Below, one piece after another: positions 35,507 through 43,884 of a DNA stretch of 64,000 nt (within the stretch, counting starts at the first letter, position 1; every line of letters starts with the position of its first letter). The position numbers and the translations under genes were made by a program. Location: the NCBI GenBank assembly GCA_022072025.1, contig JAJVIP010000010.1, positions 114,050 to 178,049 on the forward strand, in the 5' to 3' direction. This DNA is from Elusimicrobiota bacterium (GTDB lineage Bacteria > Elusimicrobiota > Elusimicrobia > F11). The notes under the pieces are model-generated. The model made no database searches and had not been told where the DNA came from. It worked only from the letters and a program-made list of their open reading frames with translations.

Positions 35507-37306
35507 TTAAACCGCTGTCCGATTGTCGGCGATGGTATTCGACTGGCCGCTGCTGTCAGTTACGGACGAAAAATTGTTCTTAACGATGTTGTCCACTGCA
35601 CCACTGTTCAAATTGATGTTCGAATGAACATAGTTGCCGTGAACGGTATTCTTGCTTCCCTGAATGTTGATGGTTGTCTGAAAAATGCCTGGATTGGTGG
35701 TGGACAGGCGGTTGTTTACCGCGATGGTCTGTCCCGTGATGAGAAGAGCGTTTTTCGAGAAATTGAAGATGTGTGTCGTAATCACAGAGTCTCTGATGAT
35801 TCCGGAAGCCAAGGTGATGAGATGATTCGACGATGTGTCCAGGTCCGATATTCTGCAATTGATCAACTCGACGGAGTTAAGAGAGACGCTTCCCAAAGCC
35901 AGCCGGCAATTGTGAAACCGCTTGGTGCCGCCGCTGTTGTTAGCGAGTTGGATTGCGGTTATGTCACTGTCCGAAACATGAATATCTTGTCCCACCGTAA
36001 CGAAGGCCTGGCCGCCCGTTCCGCAATTGATCCTGCAGGCCTCGAGAAAAATCGGACCGGAACCCATATCGATGCCTGATCCCACGTTTCCGCATTCAAT
36101 TTCAACTTCAACCAACCGAACGGGGCTTCCCAATAGCCACATGGCCTGACGCATGAAAGCGGTGTCCGTGATCTGGGAGATGTCGAGTTTTAAGCGAGAA
36201 AGTTTTCCGCCGCTGGGAACGATCAAGACGTACCGTCCTGAAAATCCCGTCATGGGCGAGGTGCCTCGGAGAATGGTCGCCGGTCCCTCACCTTCGAGTT
36301 CAATATTGGCGGGTAAATCAATTTTGTCGTTGATCGCGAAGACGCCGGCCCTTAAGATGATTTTTCCACCGCCCGCCCCGGAAACATTGGATATTGTGGT
36401 CGTCAGATTGGATGTGTCGGTCGCCGCAACGCCGGTGGGACTTAACACGGCGGAGGCGACAGTTTGACCGCCTCCACCGCCGGCCGCGGCAATTGTGATC
36501 TTGTTGTTCGGCGCGTCCTGGGTAAGAGTGATGTTTGCGCCCGCCTCCATTTTTACGTCTCCCACAAGAGGGGCAACCTCTCCCAGTTTTCTCAAGCCCG
36601 TTACGCCAGAGTTGTCCAATTTGATCCGATTGTTCAATCCGTCTTGGGTGAGTTGCATTCCGACACCCTGCTCCAACTCCACGTCCCCCGCCAGTCCGCC
36701 GACTTCGCCCGTCTTTTTTATAGAGGCGACACCGCTCGTGCCGGACGCTTGGATCGTCACATCACCAGTTCCGTCTGGAGGAGTGACGGAGATTCCTGAT
36801 CCGGCGATGATCTTCCGGACCGATGTGCGAGCCGTATTCTCGGCGGGAACGGAAATCAAATTATTGGTCGCCACATTGCCGGTGTCGGTGTAATTGACGG
36901 TCGACTCGCCGGTCACTTCAACCAAGAATTTTTCCTGACCCGTGAGCGTGGACTTATAAATCCTGTACCCCGTCGCGCCTTTCGCCGTTTCCCATTGGAG
37001 AATGACGGGAAGCGGCGTCACCGGTTGGCTTACCTGCGCTTCAAGAATCGAAGGGATTTTGTTCTCGGTGGTTTCGCCAGCCGCGTTGATCGCGGTGACC
37101 TTGTAGAAATAAATGGTGTTGCCGAGCAGTTCGGCTCCGACGCCGCCGGATCCAAGCGTGGCCAGAAGCGTTCTTGGAGGCCGAAGCGATCCCTGCTGCG
37201 CGTGCGCGTCGACCAGATCCAAATTGGCGTTGTGTCCCTGACCCCAATTAAGGTCGCCGGTGTCGCGTTTGGTTAACTTCAGTTTGTCTGTGAATGTCTC
37301 AGCCAT
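35507..37306 (-). CDS. Fibre-like protein: FN3 domain, internal repeats and beta-helix
   Basis: A 599-residue protein. Residues 1-40 (LKLTKRDTGDLNWGQGHNAN) look like a virion-attachment segment; 45-165 is an FN3-like domain (YFYKVTAINAAGETTENKIP; KGATGYRIYKST). Around residues 195-275 there are two adjacent copies of a roughly 42-residue unit (GEVGGLAGDVELEQGVGMQL / GEVAPLVGDVKMEAGANITL). The rest has the short repeated strands of a right-handed beta-helix (pectate-lyase-like), ending in GNYVHSNINLNSGAVDNIVK-type turns. Such folds form trimeric spikes that bind or cut glycans. It lies in the head gene block. Confidence 0.72.
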   Translation of the reverse strand: MAETFTDKLKLTKRDTGDLNWGQGHNANLDLVDAHAQQGSLRPPRTLLATLGSGGVGAELLGNTIYFYKVTAINAAGETTENKIPSILEAQVSQPVTPLPVILQWETAKGATGYRIYKSTLTGQEKFLVEVTGESTVNYTDTGNVATNNLISVPAENTARTSVRKIIAGSGISVTPPDGTGDVTIQASGTSGVASIKKTGEVGGLAGDVELEQGVGMQLTQDGLNNRIKLDNSGVTGLRKLGEVAPLVGDVKMEAGANITLTQDAPNNKITIAAAGGGGGQTVASAVLSPTGVAATDTSNLTTTISNVSGAGGGKIILRAGVFAINDKIDLPANIELEGEGPATILRGTSPMTGFSGRYVLIVPSGGKLSRLKLDISQITDTAFMRQAMWLLGSPVRLVEVEIECGNVGSGIDMGSGPIFLEACRINCGTGGQAFVTVGQDIHVSDSDITAIQLANNSGGTKRFHNCRLALGSVSLNSVELINCRISDLDTSSNHLITLASGIIRDSVITTHIFNFSKNALLITGQTIAVNNRLSTTNPGIFQTTINIQGSKNTVHGNYVHSNINLNSGAVDNIVKNNFSSVTDSSGQSNTIADNRTAV

Positions 37307-37315
37307 AAATTTTCC

Positions 37316-37738
37316 TCAAAACCCGTAGGCTTCAATGTCGAAGGGCGCTTGTCCGTATCCTCGAAGCGGCGATCCGAATGGACGCTGACTAAAGGGCGGG
37401 AAACTAAACCCCGTCGTGTCGGGATTTCCATAAGGCGCGTCGCCAAACGGGCTTTCTCCAGACCCACCCTCTTCCACCGCCACGATGACGTAATAGCGAT
37501 TAGGCCCAGCTTGCGGATCCGTATCGTCGAACTGGAACGCATTCGCGCCCAGCATTTCCTCATCGGCGATCAACTCTCCCAGCTCATCCTTGTTCTCAGA
37601 ACGGTAAACCCGAAATCCCAATAACCGATGCCCGCCTTTCACGGTCACAGGATAATCCGCCCAATTCAGCCTCACGAATCCCGGTGATCCTTGCGTGACT
37701 CTGAAGTTCGGAACAGGCGGAAGAGGAAATACAGGCAT
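37316..37738 (-). CDS. Small FN3-domain phage protein
   Basis: Starting at the ATG at 37738 (MPVFPLPPVPNFRVTQGSPG), this 140-residue protein is one FN3 domain (FVRLNWADYPVTVKGGHRLL, then GFRVYRSENKDELGE, and NRYYVIVAVEEGG) followed by a Gly/Pro/Phe-rich low-complexity tail (FSFPPFSQRPFGSPLRGYGQ). A longer reading frame up to 37927 lacks a good start. A small Ig-like protein next to the capsid gene fits a head decoration protein. Confidence 0.65.
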   Translation of the reverse strand: MPVFPLPPVPNFRVTQGSPGFVRLNWADYPVTVKGGHRLLGFRVYRSENKDELGELIADEEMLGANAFQFDDTDPQAGPNRYYVIVAVEEGGSGESPFGDAPYGNPDTTGFSFPPFSQRPFGSPLRGYGQAPFDIEAYGF

Positions 37739-37748
37739 ACTGGCTCCA

Positions 37749-38012
37749 TCATCTCCCGCGTTTCTTTTTTGGTTTGGGCTTCGGCGCTCGTGGAACCGGC
37801 TCCACATGGTTGGAACCGTTGAGACTTGGAGCCAACTCCGCCTCTTCGGTTTCCATTTCCTCGTAACCGTTTTTAAGGAGGTAATCCCGCGTGGTGTCTT
37901 GCTCCACATGGCAGAGGCCGTCCACAACCTTGACCTCTTCCGAGTAAGCGTGCTCCCACAAGGGAGAATCCTCGGTCCCGAACGGAGGGCGTTTCTTTCG
38001 AAGATGAAACAC
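37749..38012 (-). CDS. Unrecognised 87-residue phage protein
   Basis: Begins MFHLRKKRPPFGTEDSPLWE and ends in a Pro/Lys/Arg-rich basic tail (PRAPKPKPKKKRGR). The middle has acidic helices. It is only 10 bases from both neighbours, between the capsid and FN3 genes, and may be a head accessory or structural protein. No family recognised. Confidence 0.6.
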   Translation of the reverse strand: MFHLRKKRPPFGTEDSPLWEHAYSEEVKVVDGLCHVEQDTTRDYLLKNGYEEMETEEAELAPSLNGSNHVEPVPRAPKPKPKKKRGR

Positions 38013-38022
38013 GCGGCCTCCG

Positions 38023-38925
38023 TTACAGGGTGACGCCGGCCAGACGAGAAACCTTGATGTCGTTGCCCAGCACCAACGTCAGGTCTTCGAACACCTCGAA
38101 CTCACTGAACTGAGATGACTTCTGCGCGAGCCGAACCATTTTCAGTGGCGTGAGTTCGCCAACCCACACGGCGCTCGTGTCGAGGACGAAGATGTCACTG
38201 GCCGCATTGGACGTTCCTTGGGTCTGCGTATCCGAAACAAAAATGCTTCGGAAGATCGGAATCCCGTTGTAAACCTGAACGCGGAATCCGCCGGTGACTT
38301 CCATCGTGTCCACAAACCGTTGCTGGGCTTGAAGGAGCGCGTTTAATTTCCGGTTCGCCTTCTTCGACATGATCAACATGCTCGGATTGCCGCGATTCAA
38401 ATCAATCGCCGAATCCAAGAGATCAAGCGTGAGCGGCGCGCCGTTGGCTCCCGCCACAAGCACCTGTCCAGCGGGCGTGAGTTTTCTCAACCCGTCGAAC
38501 TGCTTAGGATTCACAGCGGAATCACCGTTGATGAGCGCGTTCTCTTCCGTGTCACGAACCACTTGAAGTGCGCTTTCAATTTCCTCCGCCTCGATGTCGA
38601 GTAGAGTTTTTCCGACCGCCTGCAACTTCCGCGTCGCTTTGCCACGCTGAATGATGGTCTTGTAGGTGAACTTTTTCTGCAGGTAGGTGGACTGTGTATC
38701 CGTCGGCTCTTCCGTGTCATCCACAAAGGCTCCAGTGCCTCTCGCCGTTCTCTGGTTCAAGATCCAATCGGATCCGGACCCGGGTTTTCTCGGCAGGTTT
38801 TGCCGAAGCGGATTGTTGACTTCGATTAATTCCTGAAGCACCCGGTCAACCAACGGCTGTTGAAGGGTGTTTCCGGCGTTCGCGATGTTCAGCGCTTTTT
38901 TCAACTGCTCCAAATCATTTGTCAT
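38023..38925 (-). CDS. Major capsid protein (HK97 fold)
   Basis: A 300-residue protein directly following the protease/scaffold gene. HK97-type traits: an N-terminal helical arm (LEQLKKALNIANAGNTLQQP), the E-loop region (TYLQKKFTYKTIIQRGKATR), spine-helix segment (EIESALQVVRDTEENALING) and the P/A-domain phrase KLTPAGQVLVAGANGAPLTL with PSMLIMSKKANRKLNALLQA. A good ribosome binding site (GGAGGAGAGATAGCC) precedes it. It should be the most abundant virion protein. Confidence 0.88.
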   Translation of the reverse strand: MTNDLEQLKKALNIANAGNTLQQPLVDRVLQELIEVNNPLRQNLPRKPGSGSDWILNQRTARGTGAFVDDTEEPTDTQSTYLQKKFTYKTIIQRGKATRKLQAVGKTLLDIEAEEIESALQVVRDTEENALINGDSAVNPKQFDGLRKLTPAGQVLVAGANGAPLTLDLLDSAIDLNRGNPSMLIMSKKANRKLNALLQAQQRFVDTMEVTGGFRVQVYNGIPIFRSIFVSDTQTQGTSNAASDIFVLDTSAVWVGELTPLKMVRLAQKSSQFSEFEVFEDLTLVLGNDIKVSRLAGVTL

Positions 38926-38940
38926 GGCTATCTCTCCTCC

Positions 38941-39492
38941 TTAGGCTTGCTGAAGGGCGAGCGCCACTTTCAGCTTCTTCTGGGGCGGCAGACCTTCAAA
39001 TGTTTTTTTGAGCTCGTCGCCTTGCGGCTCCTGATCAACCAATCCCTTTCGCATGGCCGGGATTTGTTTGAGCATTGGCTCAATCTGTTTCGTCACTTCG
39101 CTTGAAATCATTTCCGCCATCTCTTCTTTGCTGACGGTTTTCGGCATCGCGGATGCGGCGGGTGGTGTCCATTGTTCGCCGATGGCCTGCTTGAGCATGG
39201 CCTTGATCTGGATCGCGGTCGGTCCAATCTCACCGCCCATCGAAATAAGGCGCTCGAGCATCATGAACACCGGTTCAAGGGAAAGACCGTTGGTCTTTTT
39301 TGTTTCCTTGTCTTTTTTCGCCTTAGCGTCTTTGCTTGCAATCTTCTCCGGCGCTTGATCCTGCGGTGCCGGAGTATCTTGGGGTGGGGTTTCGGGTTTC
39401 GCGTCTGCCGGTTTGTCCTGCGGAGCTGGAGCGTCAGCCGGTTTTTCGTCGTCCGGTTTGATTTCCTCAATAATGGTTTCTTCTTGAGACAT
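38941..39492 (-). CDS. Nested scaffold protein, internal start in the protease gene
   Basis: The in-frame ATG at 39492 is preceded by ACAGGAGGAGACCCC, the strongest kind of ribosome binding site at ideal spacing, inside the protease coding sequence. It gives a 183-residue protein starting MSQEETIIEEIKPDDEKPAD: an acidic/Pro-rich segment, a basic Lys stretch, then helices. The arrangement is that of phage lambda C/Nu3, in which the free scaffold is made from the 3' end of the protease gene. The start site is seen; its use is inferred. Confidence 0.7.
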   Translation of the reverse strand: MSQEETIIEEIKPDDEKPADAPAPQDKPADAKPETPPQDTPAPQDQAPEKIASKDAKAKKDKETKKTNGLSLEPVFMMLERLISMGGEIGPTAIQIKAMLKQAIGEQWTPPAASAMPKTVSKEEMAEMISSEVTKQIEPMLKQIPAMRKGLVDQEPQGDELKKTFEGLPPQKKLKVALALQQA

Positions 39493-40029
39493 GGGGTCTC
39501 CTCCTGTGTTTTTGGAATCGATTTCATCAAGCGCTTTCTGGACGTACCAACCGATGGCGCGGGCTTCCGGGTTGGCGGGAACCGACACGAGCGACACTTC
39601 CACGAGCGCCATGCGCTTGATGACGTTCACCACCCGGTCCAAGTCAGGCATGTATTTCTTCTCACGCTCCAACACTTGGCCTCGAATGGAAAATTTGTTG
39701 AGGACGCCCTCTTTGATCTTCTGGATGATGTCGGGTTCGGTCTTTGAGATGAGGACGTCGATGAGGAGTCCGTTTTTGTCGAACTCGGCTTTCGTGACTT
39801 TCCCGATGGGAATTTTGATGTCGTGGTTTAAGAGGACGGTGGAGTTTTTGACGAGGTCAAGCTGGGAAGCGCGGAGCGCCTCTTCGGTGATGAGGTCGCC
39901 TTGGAGATCAAAATCAGTGGTGGCGGCGTAACCGACAATATGGAACTCGCCTTCGGTTTCCGCCTGCTTGGTGATCTCCAGCGGAAAATCGAATGAGATT
40001 TTTTCCAGTATTGCCGTTTCCTGTTCCAT
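38941..40029 (-). CDS. Prohead serine protease with C-terminal scaffold domain
   Basis: The ATG at 40029 follows CCGGAGGGTC; an in-frame start at 40083 would lie within the terminator-like hairpin. Of 362 residues, the first 170 are an HK97/XkdF-type prohead protease (FHIVGYAATTDFDLQGDLIT, STVLLNHDIKIPIGKVTKAE, the His of LLNHD and the Ser of NKFSIRG being likely catalytic). The C-terminal half is low-complexity Pro/Lys/Glu/Asp followed by helices: the scaffold part. It also contains a separate internal start (see the next entry). Confidence 0.85.
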   Translation of the reverse strand: MEQETAILEKISFDFPLEITKQAETEGEFHIVGYAATTDFDLQGDLITEEALRASQLDLVKNSTVLLNHDIKIPIGKVTKAEFDKNGLLIDVLISKTEPDIIQKIKEGVLNKFSIRGQVLEREKKYMPDLDRVVNVIKRMALVEVSLVSVPANPEARAIGWYVQKALDEIDSKNTGGDPMSQEETIIEEIKPDDEKPADAPAPQDKPADAKPETPPQDTPAPQDQAPEKIASKDAKAKKDKETKKTNGLSLEPVFMMLERLISMGGEIGPTAIQIKAMLKQAIGEQWTPPAASAMPKTVSKEEMAEMISSEVTKQIEPMLKQIPAMRKGLVDQEPQGDELKKTFEGLPPQKKLKVALALQQA

Positions 40030-40043
40030 GACCCTCCGGGCAT

Positions 40044-40113
40044 AAAAAAAGGCGCTGTCGCCTGAGAGTCCCGAAAGACCCACAGATAACAGCGCCTTGG
40101 TTTTCCCAACAGC
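40044..40113 (-). terminator. Twin-hairpin terminator/leader before the protease gene (element B)
   Basis: On the minus strand: GCTG, small hairpin TTGG-loop-CCAA, then a strong stem GGCGCTGT/ACAGCGCC enclosing a second pairing (GGGTC/GACTC), and seven U residues, ending just before the protease ribosome binding site. It would terminate transcripts coming from the DUF2292 gene or attenuate capsid gene expression. Its first 21 bases match the cyclase leader (8420-8476) at 19 positions. Confidence 0.6.
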
Positions 40114-40121
40114 GCGCTAAG

Positions 40122-40313
40122 CTACGCTTCGATAAATTCCTTCACGTTTGCTTCCAACAACGTTTCATGTTTCTTGAGGCGGACGATACGTCCGCTCTCG
40201 AAAACAACTTCAACCGTTCCGAAAAATCGTTCGCTAGCGAGCCGCGCCAAAAACGCGCTCATGGCTTCATCCGAAACGGTTGGCTTCATGTCCATGCCGA
40301 TATTCTGGATCAT
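40122..40313 (-). CDS. DUF2292-like small protein
   Basis: A 63-residue protein. The segment FFGTVEVVFESGRIVRLKKH is the signature strand pattern of DUF2292 (YezD-like) small proteins of unknown function. It sits alone between the rightward DUF262 gene and the protease, just downstream of one copy of the 30-base repeat. The ribosome binding site (GAAAGG) is close to the first ATG; the ATG at 40295 is an alternative. Confidence 0.65.
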   Translation of the reverse strand: MIQNIGMDMKPTVSDEAMSAFLARLASERFFGTVEVVFESGRIVRLKKHETLLEANVKEFIEA

Positions 40314-40323
40314 GAACCTTTCA

Positions 40324-40353
40324 TCCGTCCATCAACTTTCAATCTGTTTACGC
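40324..40353. repeat. 30-base repeat, copy 1 (upstream of DUF2292 gene)
   Basis: TCCGTCCATCAACTTTCAAT, then CTGT, one variable base, and TACGC. Matches 48360-48389 at 29 of 30 positions. At copy 2 the sequence is the last codons and stop of the RusA-like gene; here it precedes DUF2292 and follows the start region of the DUF262 gene. It probably marks a recombination joint. Confidence 0.75.
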
Positions 40354-40445
40354 CGCCGAAATTATGAACATCGAACTGGTTAAGATTCGCTTTACGAACT
40401 AGACTTAGATATTCAGAAACGATTCATTAAATCAGTCCGGTTTTT

Positions 40446-42191
40446 ATGGAGCCACAAAGGTCAAAGAGAATGCAGGAACGCGACCCAAAACACTCATATC
40501 CGACATTGGAGAATTTAAGTTTTCTCCTCGAGATGATTCATAACCGGGACATGGCTCTTCCAGATTTCCAGAGAGACTTTGTTTGGGACCCCTACGCGAC
40601 AGAAGAACTTATCGAATCAATCATCAGCAATTTCCCGGCCGGAACACTTCTTCGCATCAAAAATGGAAGCCAACTTCTTTTCCGGCCGCGAGCGTTCGCG
40701 GGGGCACCGGAAATTAACTCCCACAAACCAGCTTATTTGATCCTCGATGGACAACAACGACTCACTTCTCTTTATCAAGCGTTTTACGGACAAGGCGATC
40801 ATCGGTATTACATTGATCTCGGAAAACTGGAGCAAAAAGGAGATTTAGAAGATTCCGTTTTCTTTCTAAAAATGAAGGACGGAGAAAGGAAATTTGGAAC
40901 CACAGAACAGCAAGCGGCATCGCTGGTTTTTCCATTGGCCCGACTGTTTGGCGTCAAAGATGGGTTTAGCAGTTGGCAAAATCAGATCATGCGAATTTCA
41001 GCCAAAACCACGGATGCAATCCTCACGCTTCAGGAGCGGCTCGCTCAGCTCCATAAAACTTGGATCAAGCCATTGGAGGATTATGAATTCCCAATGGTAA
41101 CGCTTAACGAAGACACGTCGGGTGAGGCGGTGTGCACGATTTTTGAAACATTGAATCGTACCGGTGTTAAGCTGAGCGTCTTTGACCTTTTAACCGCGCG
41201 TTTCTGGCCCGCTGATTTCAACCTTCGCGATAAATGGGAGCGCGCGCTGAATGAAAATCCCATTATCAAAGATTTTGAAATTGATCCTTACTACGTTCTG
41301 CAAACTATCGCTCTTCTGGAGCCGGGAGTTGATCGAGATGGAAAAGCGAGAGCACCCTCAATTAAGCGCGGCGTGATTTTGAATTTGACCGTTGCACAGG
41401 CGAAGGCCGGCTGGGATCAGGCAATTGGAGGTCTATCAGAAGCGCTCACCGTCATGAGAGACGACTGTGGCGTTTTGGATTCGAGTCTCTTGCCATACAA
41501 CACGATTGTTATACCGATGGCTTCGGTTTTTGCGAATCAGAAATCCGTCAAAGGCGCTCAAATTGGCGGAAACCGGTTGAAGATAACGCGATGGTTCTGG
41601 TGTTCCGTTTTCGGCCAAAAATATGAAAACGCCCCCAACAGCCAGGCGGAAAAGGATTATGGCGAACTAACACGGTGGATGTCCGGGGGCCAAGCTCCCG
41701 AATCAGTCCGAGATTTCAAAGCTGATTGGAATCTACGTCAGACGACTCCTCGCCAGCGGGCGGTCTATCGCGGAGTAATGGCTCTTATCCTTCAAAATGG
41801 AGCCCTGGATTTCCATAAGCGCGGGAGAATCACTCCCCAACTGATCTCTGACAAAAGGAATCCAGTGGACGATCATCATATTTTCCCGCAGGCTTATCTG
41901 AACGAACGGAATATCTCATCAGCCTTACGCGATTCTATTTTGAACCGCACATACATTGACCGCACCACAAATCAACGACTCAGTAAAAGAGCACCGTCTG
42001 ATTATTTCACTGAGATAGCAAAAGAACATGGCCAAGAAGAGACAGACGCTCTGCTCAAAACCCATCTTCTCCCTGCAAGCGTTGATTCACCGTTGCTTAA
42101 AGATGACTTCGAAGGATTTCTGACATTTAGGGAAAATGCGATTCAGAAGGTGATCAATCGTGTCACATCGAATGAAACCAGAGCCTTATAA
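40446..42191 (+). CDS. DUF262/HNH (GmrSD-like) nuclease, rightward prophage cargo gene
   Basis: A 581-residue protein. The N-terminal half is DUF262 (ParB-like NTPase/nuclease fold): FQRDFVWDPY (residues 41-50) and the diagnostic DGQQRLTSLY (101-110). The middle has FETLNRTGVKLSVFDLLTA. The C-terminal part carries a DUF1524-type HNH motif, DDHHIFPQAY (475-484), followed by NRTYIDRTTNQRLSKR. This is the GmrS-GmrD arrangement of type IV modification-dependent restriction enzymes in one chain. It is the only rightward gene in the late region, its 3' end overlaps the methyltransferase stop by 6 bases, and it reads more A+T-rich than its neighbours, all signs of an acquired defence gene. The start could also be the ATG at 40470. 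Confidence 0.82.
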   Translation: MEPQRSKRMQERDPKHSYPTLENLSFLLEMIHNRDMALPDFQRDFVWDPYATEELIESIISNFPAGTLLRIKNGSQLLFRPRAFAGAPEINSHKPAYLILDGQQRLTSLYQAFYGQGDHRYYIDLGKLEQKGDLEDSVFFLKMKDGERKFGTTEQQAASLVFPLARLFGVKDGFSSWQNQIMRISAKTTDAILTLQERLAQLHKTWIKPLEDYEFPMVTLNEDTSGEAVCTIFETLNRTGVKLSVFDLLTARFWPADFNLRDKWERALNENPIIKDFEIDPYYVLQTIALLEPGVDRDGKARAPSIKRGVILNLTVAQAKAGWDQAIGGLSEALTVMRDDCGVLDSSLLPYNTIVIPMASVFANQKSVKGAQIGGNRLKITRWFWCSVFGQKYENAPNSQAEKDYGELTRWMSGGQAPESVRDFKADWNLRQTTPRQRAVYRGVMALILQNGALDFHKRGRITPQLISDKRNPVDDHHIFPQAYLNERNISSALRDSILNRTYIDRTTNQRLSKRAPSDYFTEIAKEHGQEETDALLKTHLLPASVDSPLLKDDFEGFLTFRENAIQKVINRVTSNETRAL

Positions 42192-43880
42192 ATTCTCAAC
42201 ATATAATTTCCCCGGTTTTACCTCGTAATTCGCCACCAGCAACTCAAACTTATTCCTAGTCCCGAGCTGGTTCGCGCCTGTCCACAGGGTTTTCACCCGA
42301 TACGTTTTGAATCCTTTGAAGAGGTTTAACTTCTCCAGCTCGTAACTTAACAGAAACCGGCCTTTAAGGCTTTTGAGAACCGGCAACATCTCTTCTTCCT
42401 TGAAGAATTTGGATCCGACCTTGCCGGTTTCCTTCGGCCAGTGAAGCGGATACGGCGGGTCGAGATAAAAGAAGGCGTCTTTGGAATCAAACTCCTTGAT
42501 CACTTCTTTCCAATCTTTGTTGACCAGTTTCACGCCGCGAAGCCGCTCTTTGATTTGAGGAAGCCTCTTAACAAGTTGAATCTCGTATCCCTCGCCTTTG
42601 TCGCCATGACGCATGCCCTCGATGCGGTCAGTGCGCCCCCAGTAATTGGATTTATTGAGATATGCGATCCGGTAAAACCGCTCGCGAGGCGAGGCCGGTT
42701 CGTGGTTGAACACTTTTTTCACATGGGCGCGTGAGATCGTCCAAAACTGCTTCTCCAGCCATTTCTGATCATCCTCATCCATGCTCTTGATGAACCGGTA
42801 GGCGAAGATCAAATCGGGGTTCACGTCGTTCAAGATTTCCTCATCCGATCTCTTCTTGTGGAAGAACACCTGTGCCCCGCCGCAGAAACCTTCGATGAAG
42901 GTTTTGTGTTCTGGAATCATGGGCACCAGTTTCTTGCACAGCCGGAACTTGCCGCCGGGGCTTTTGAACGCACCTTGGATTTTTTCAACGTCGTCCGGCT
43001 CGTCGAATTGCGGGAAGAGAAGCGGAACGCTTTCTTCCATCCCTTCCGGCTTGGCATCCAATTCCTTGTCGATGTATAGATGTTTTTTCTCAAGCGGGCG
43101 CTTGGAGACCAACAACTCCGTGACCCACTCCTGATTGCCGCCGGGACCCCGCATTTGATTGCGCCGCTTTACGCGGTAAACATTCATCCCTCTAAACGCG
43201 GCTGGGCGATCTGTGTAGGAAACGATCCAGTCGGCTTTGAGCGTTTTCAATGTCTTAACGAACTTCTCTTCCTCAAAGCCAAAATCAAACAGGTTGAACG
43301 TGCCTGGGTACGGCGGGTCGATGTAGAAAAATGTGTCCTCGCCGTCGTATTTTTTCAGCACGTCGGAATAGTCTTTGTTGTGGACGACCACGTTTTTGAT
43401 CCGCTGTTGGGCGCGTGTGATGTTGTTTTCGAAATCAATCGTGACGCCCGCGTTGGCCGGATTAAACGAACTGCCCCGCATTTTTCCGTAGGATGACCGG
43501 GTGAGGTAATACGACTTGTAGAAACGATCCGAATCGGTCGCCGGTTTCATCTTTTTCAGACGCTCATGCGTTTCCTTGTTGATGACCCAATTGCGTTTGG
43601 CGAGCGCCGCTCGATCCTCTGGCGTATGGTCGCGGATAAAGCGATACATGAACGCAATCTCGGAATCGCGGTCGTTAAGAATCTCCTGCGGCGATGGGTC
43701 TTTTGCGAATAGTACCGCCGCGCCGCCCGCGAATGGCTCAACGTAAGTCTTGTGATAGGGAATGTAAGCCGCGATCTTGTGCGCAAGCGCGCGCTTGCCG
43801 CCATAAGACCCGAACGCTTGGCGGACTCCCTTCTCAATATCCTGCTCTTGCTTCGCTTTTGAAATATCCATTAATTCCAT
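42186..43880 (-). CDS. Two-domain D12-class (Dam-type) adenine DNA methyltransferase
   Basis: A 564-residue protein made of two complete Dam-like domains. Domain 1 (about 22-265): FGSYGGKRALAHKI, VEPFAGGAAV, and catalytic DPPY at 188-191. Domain 2 (about 304-560): FKSPGGKFRLCKKL, IEGFCGGAQV, and DPPY at 474-477. Both keep the SAM-binding and catalytic motifs, so both may be active. Single D12 methyltransferases are near 270 residues; a fused tandem is unusual. The two domains have diverged and may recognise different sequences. It lies between portal and protease genes, converging on the DUF262 gene, and starts 4 bases after the portal stop. Confidence 0.88.
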   Translation of the reverse strand: MELMDISKAKQEQDIEKGVRQAFGSYGGKRALAHKIAAYIPYHKTYVEPFAGGAAVLFAKDPSPQEILNDRDSEIAFMYRFIRDHTPEDRAALAKRNWVINKETHERLKKMKPATDSDRFYKSYYLTRSSYGKMRGSSFNPANAGVTIDFENNITRAQQRIKNVVVHNKDYSDVLKKYDGEDTFFYIDPPYPGTFNLFDFGFEEEKFVKTLKTLKADWIVSYTDRPAAFRGMNVYRVKRRNQMRGPGGNQEWVTELLVSKRPLEKKHLYIDKELDAKPEGMEESVPLLFPQFDEPDDVEKIQGAFKSPGGKFRLCKKLVPMIPEHKTFIEGFCGGAQVFFHKKRSDEEILNDVNPDLIFAYRFIKSMDEDDQKWLEKQFWTISRAHVKKVFNHEPASPRERFYRIAYLNKSNYWGRTDRIEGMRHGDKGEGYEIQLVKRLPQIKERLRGVKLVNKDWKEVIKEFDSKDAFFYLDPPYPLHWPKETGKVGSKFFKEEEMLPVLKSLKGRFLLSYELEKLNLFKGFKTYRVKTLWTGANQLGTRNKFELLVANYEVKPGKLYVENL

Positions 43881-43884
43881 GTTG

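Noticed and set aside
39896..39906. CGCCTTGG word resembling the twin-hairpin element
   Set aside because: Part of protease coding sequence without the neighbouring hairpin halves; a chance match.
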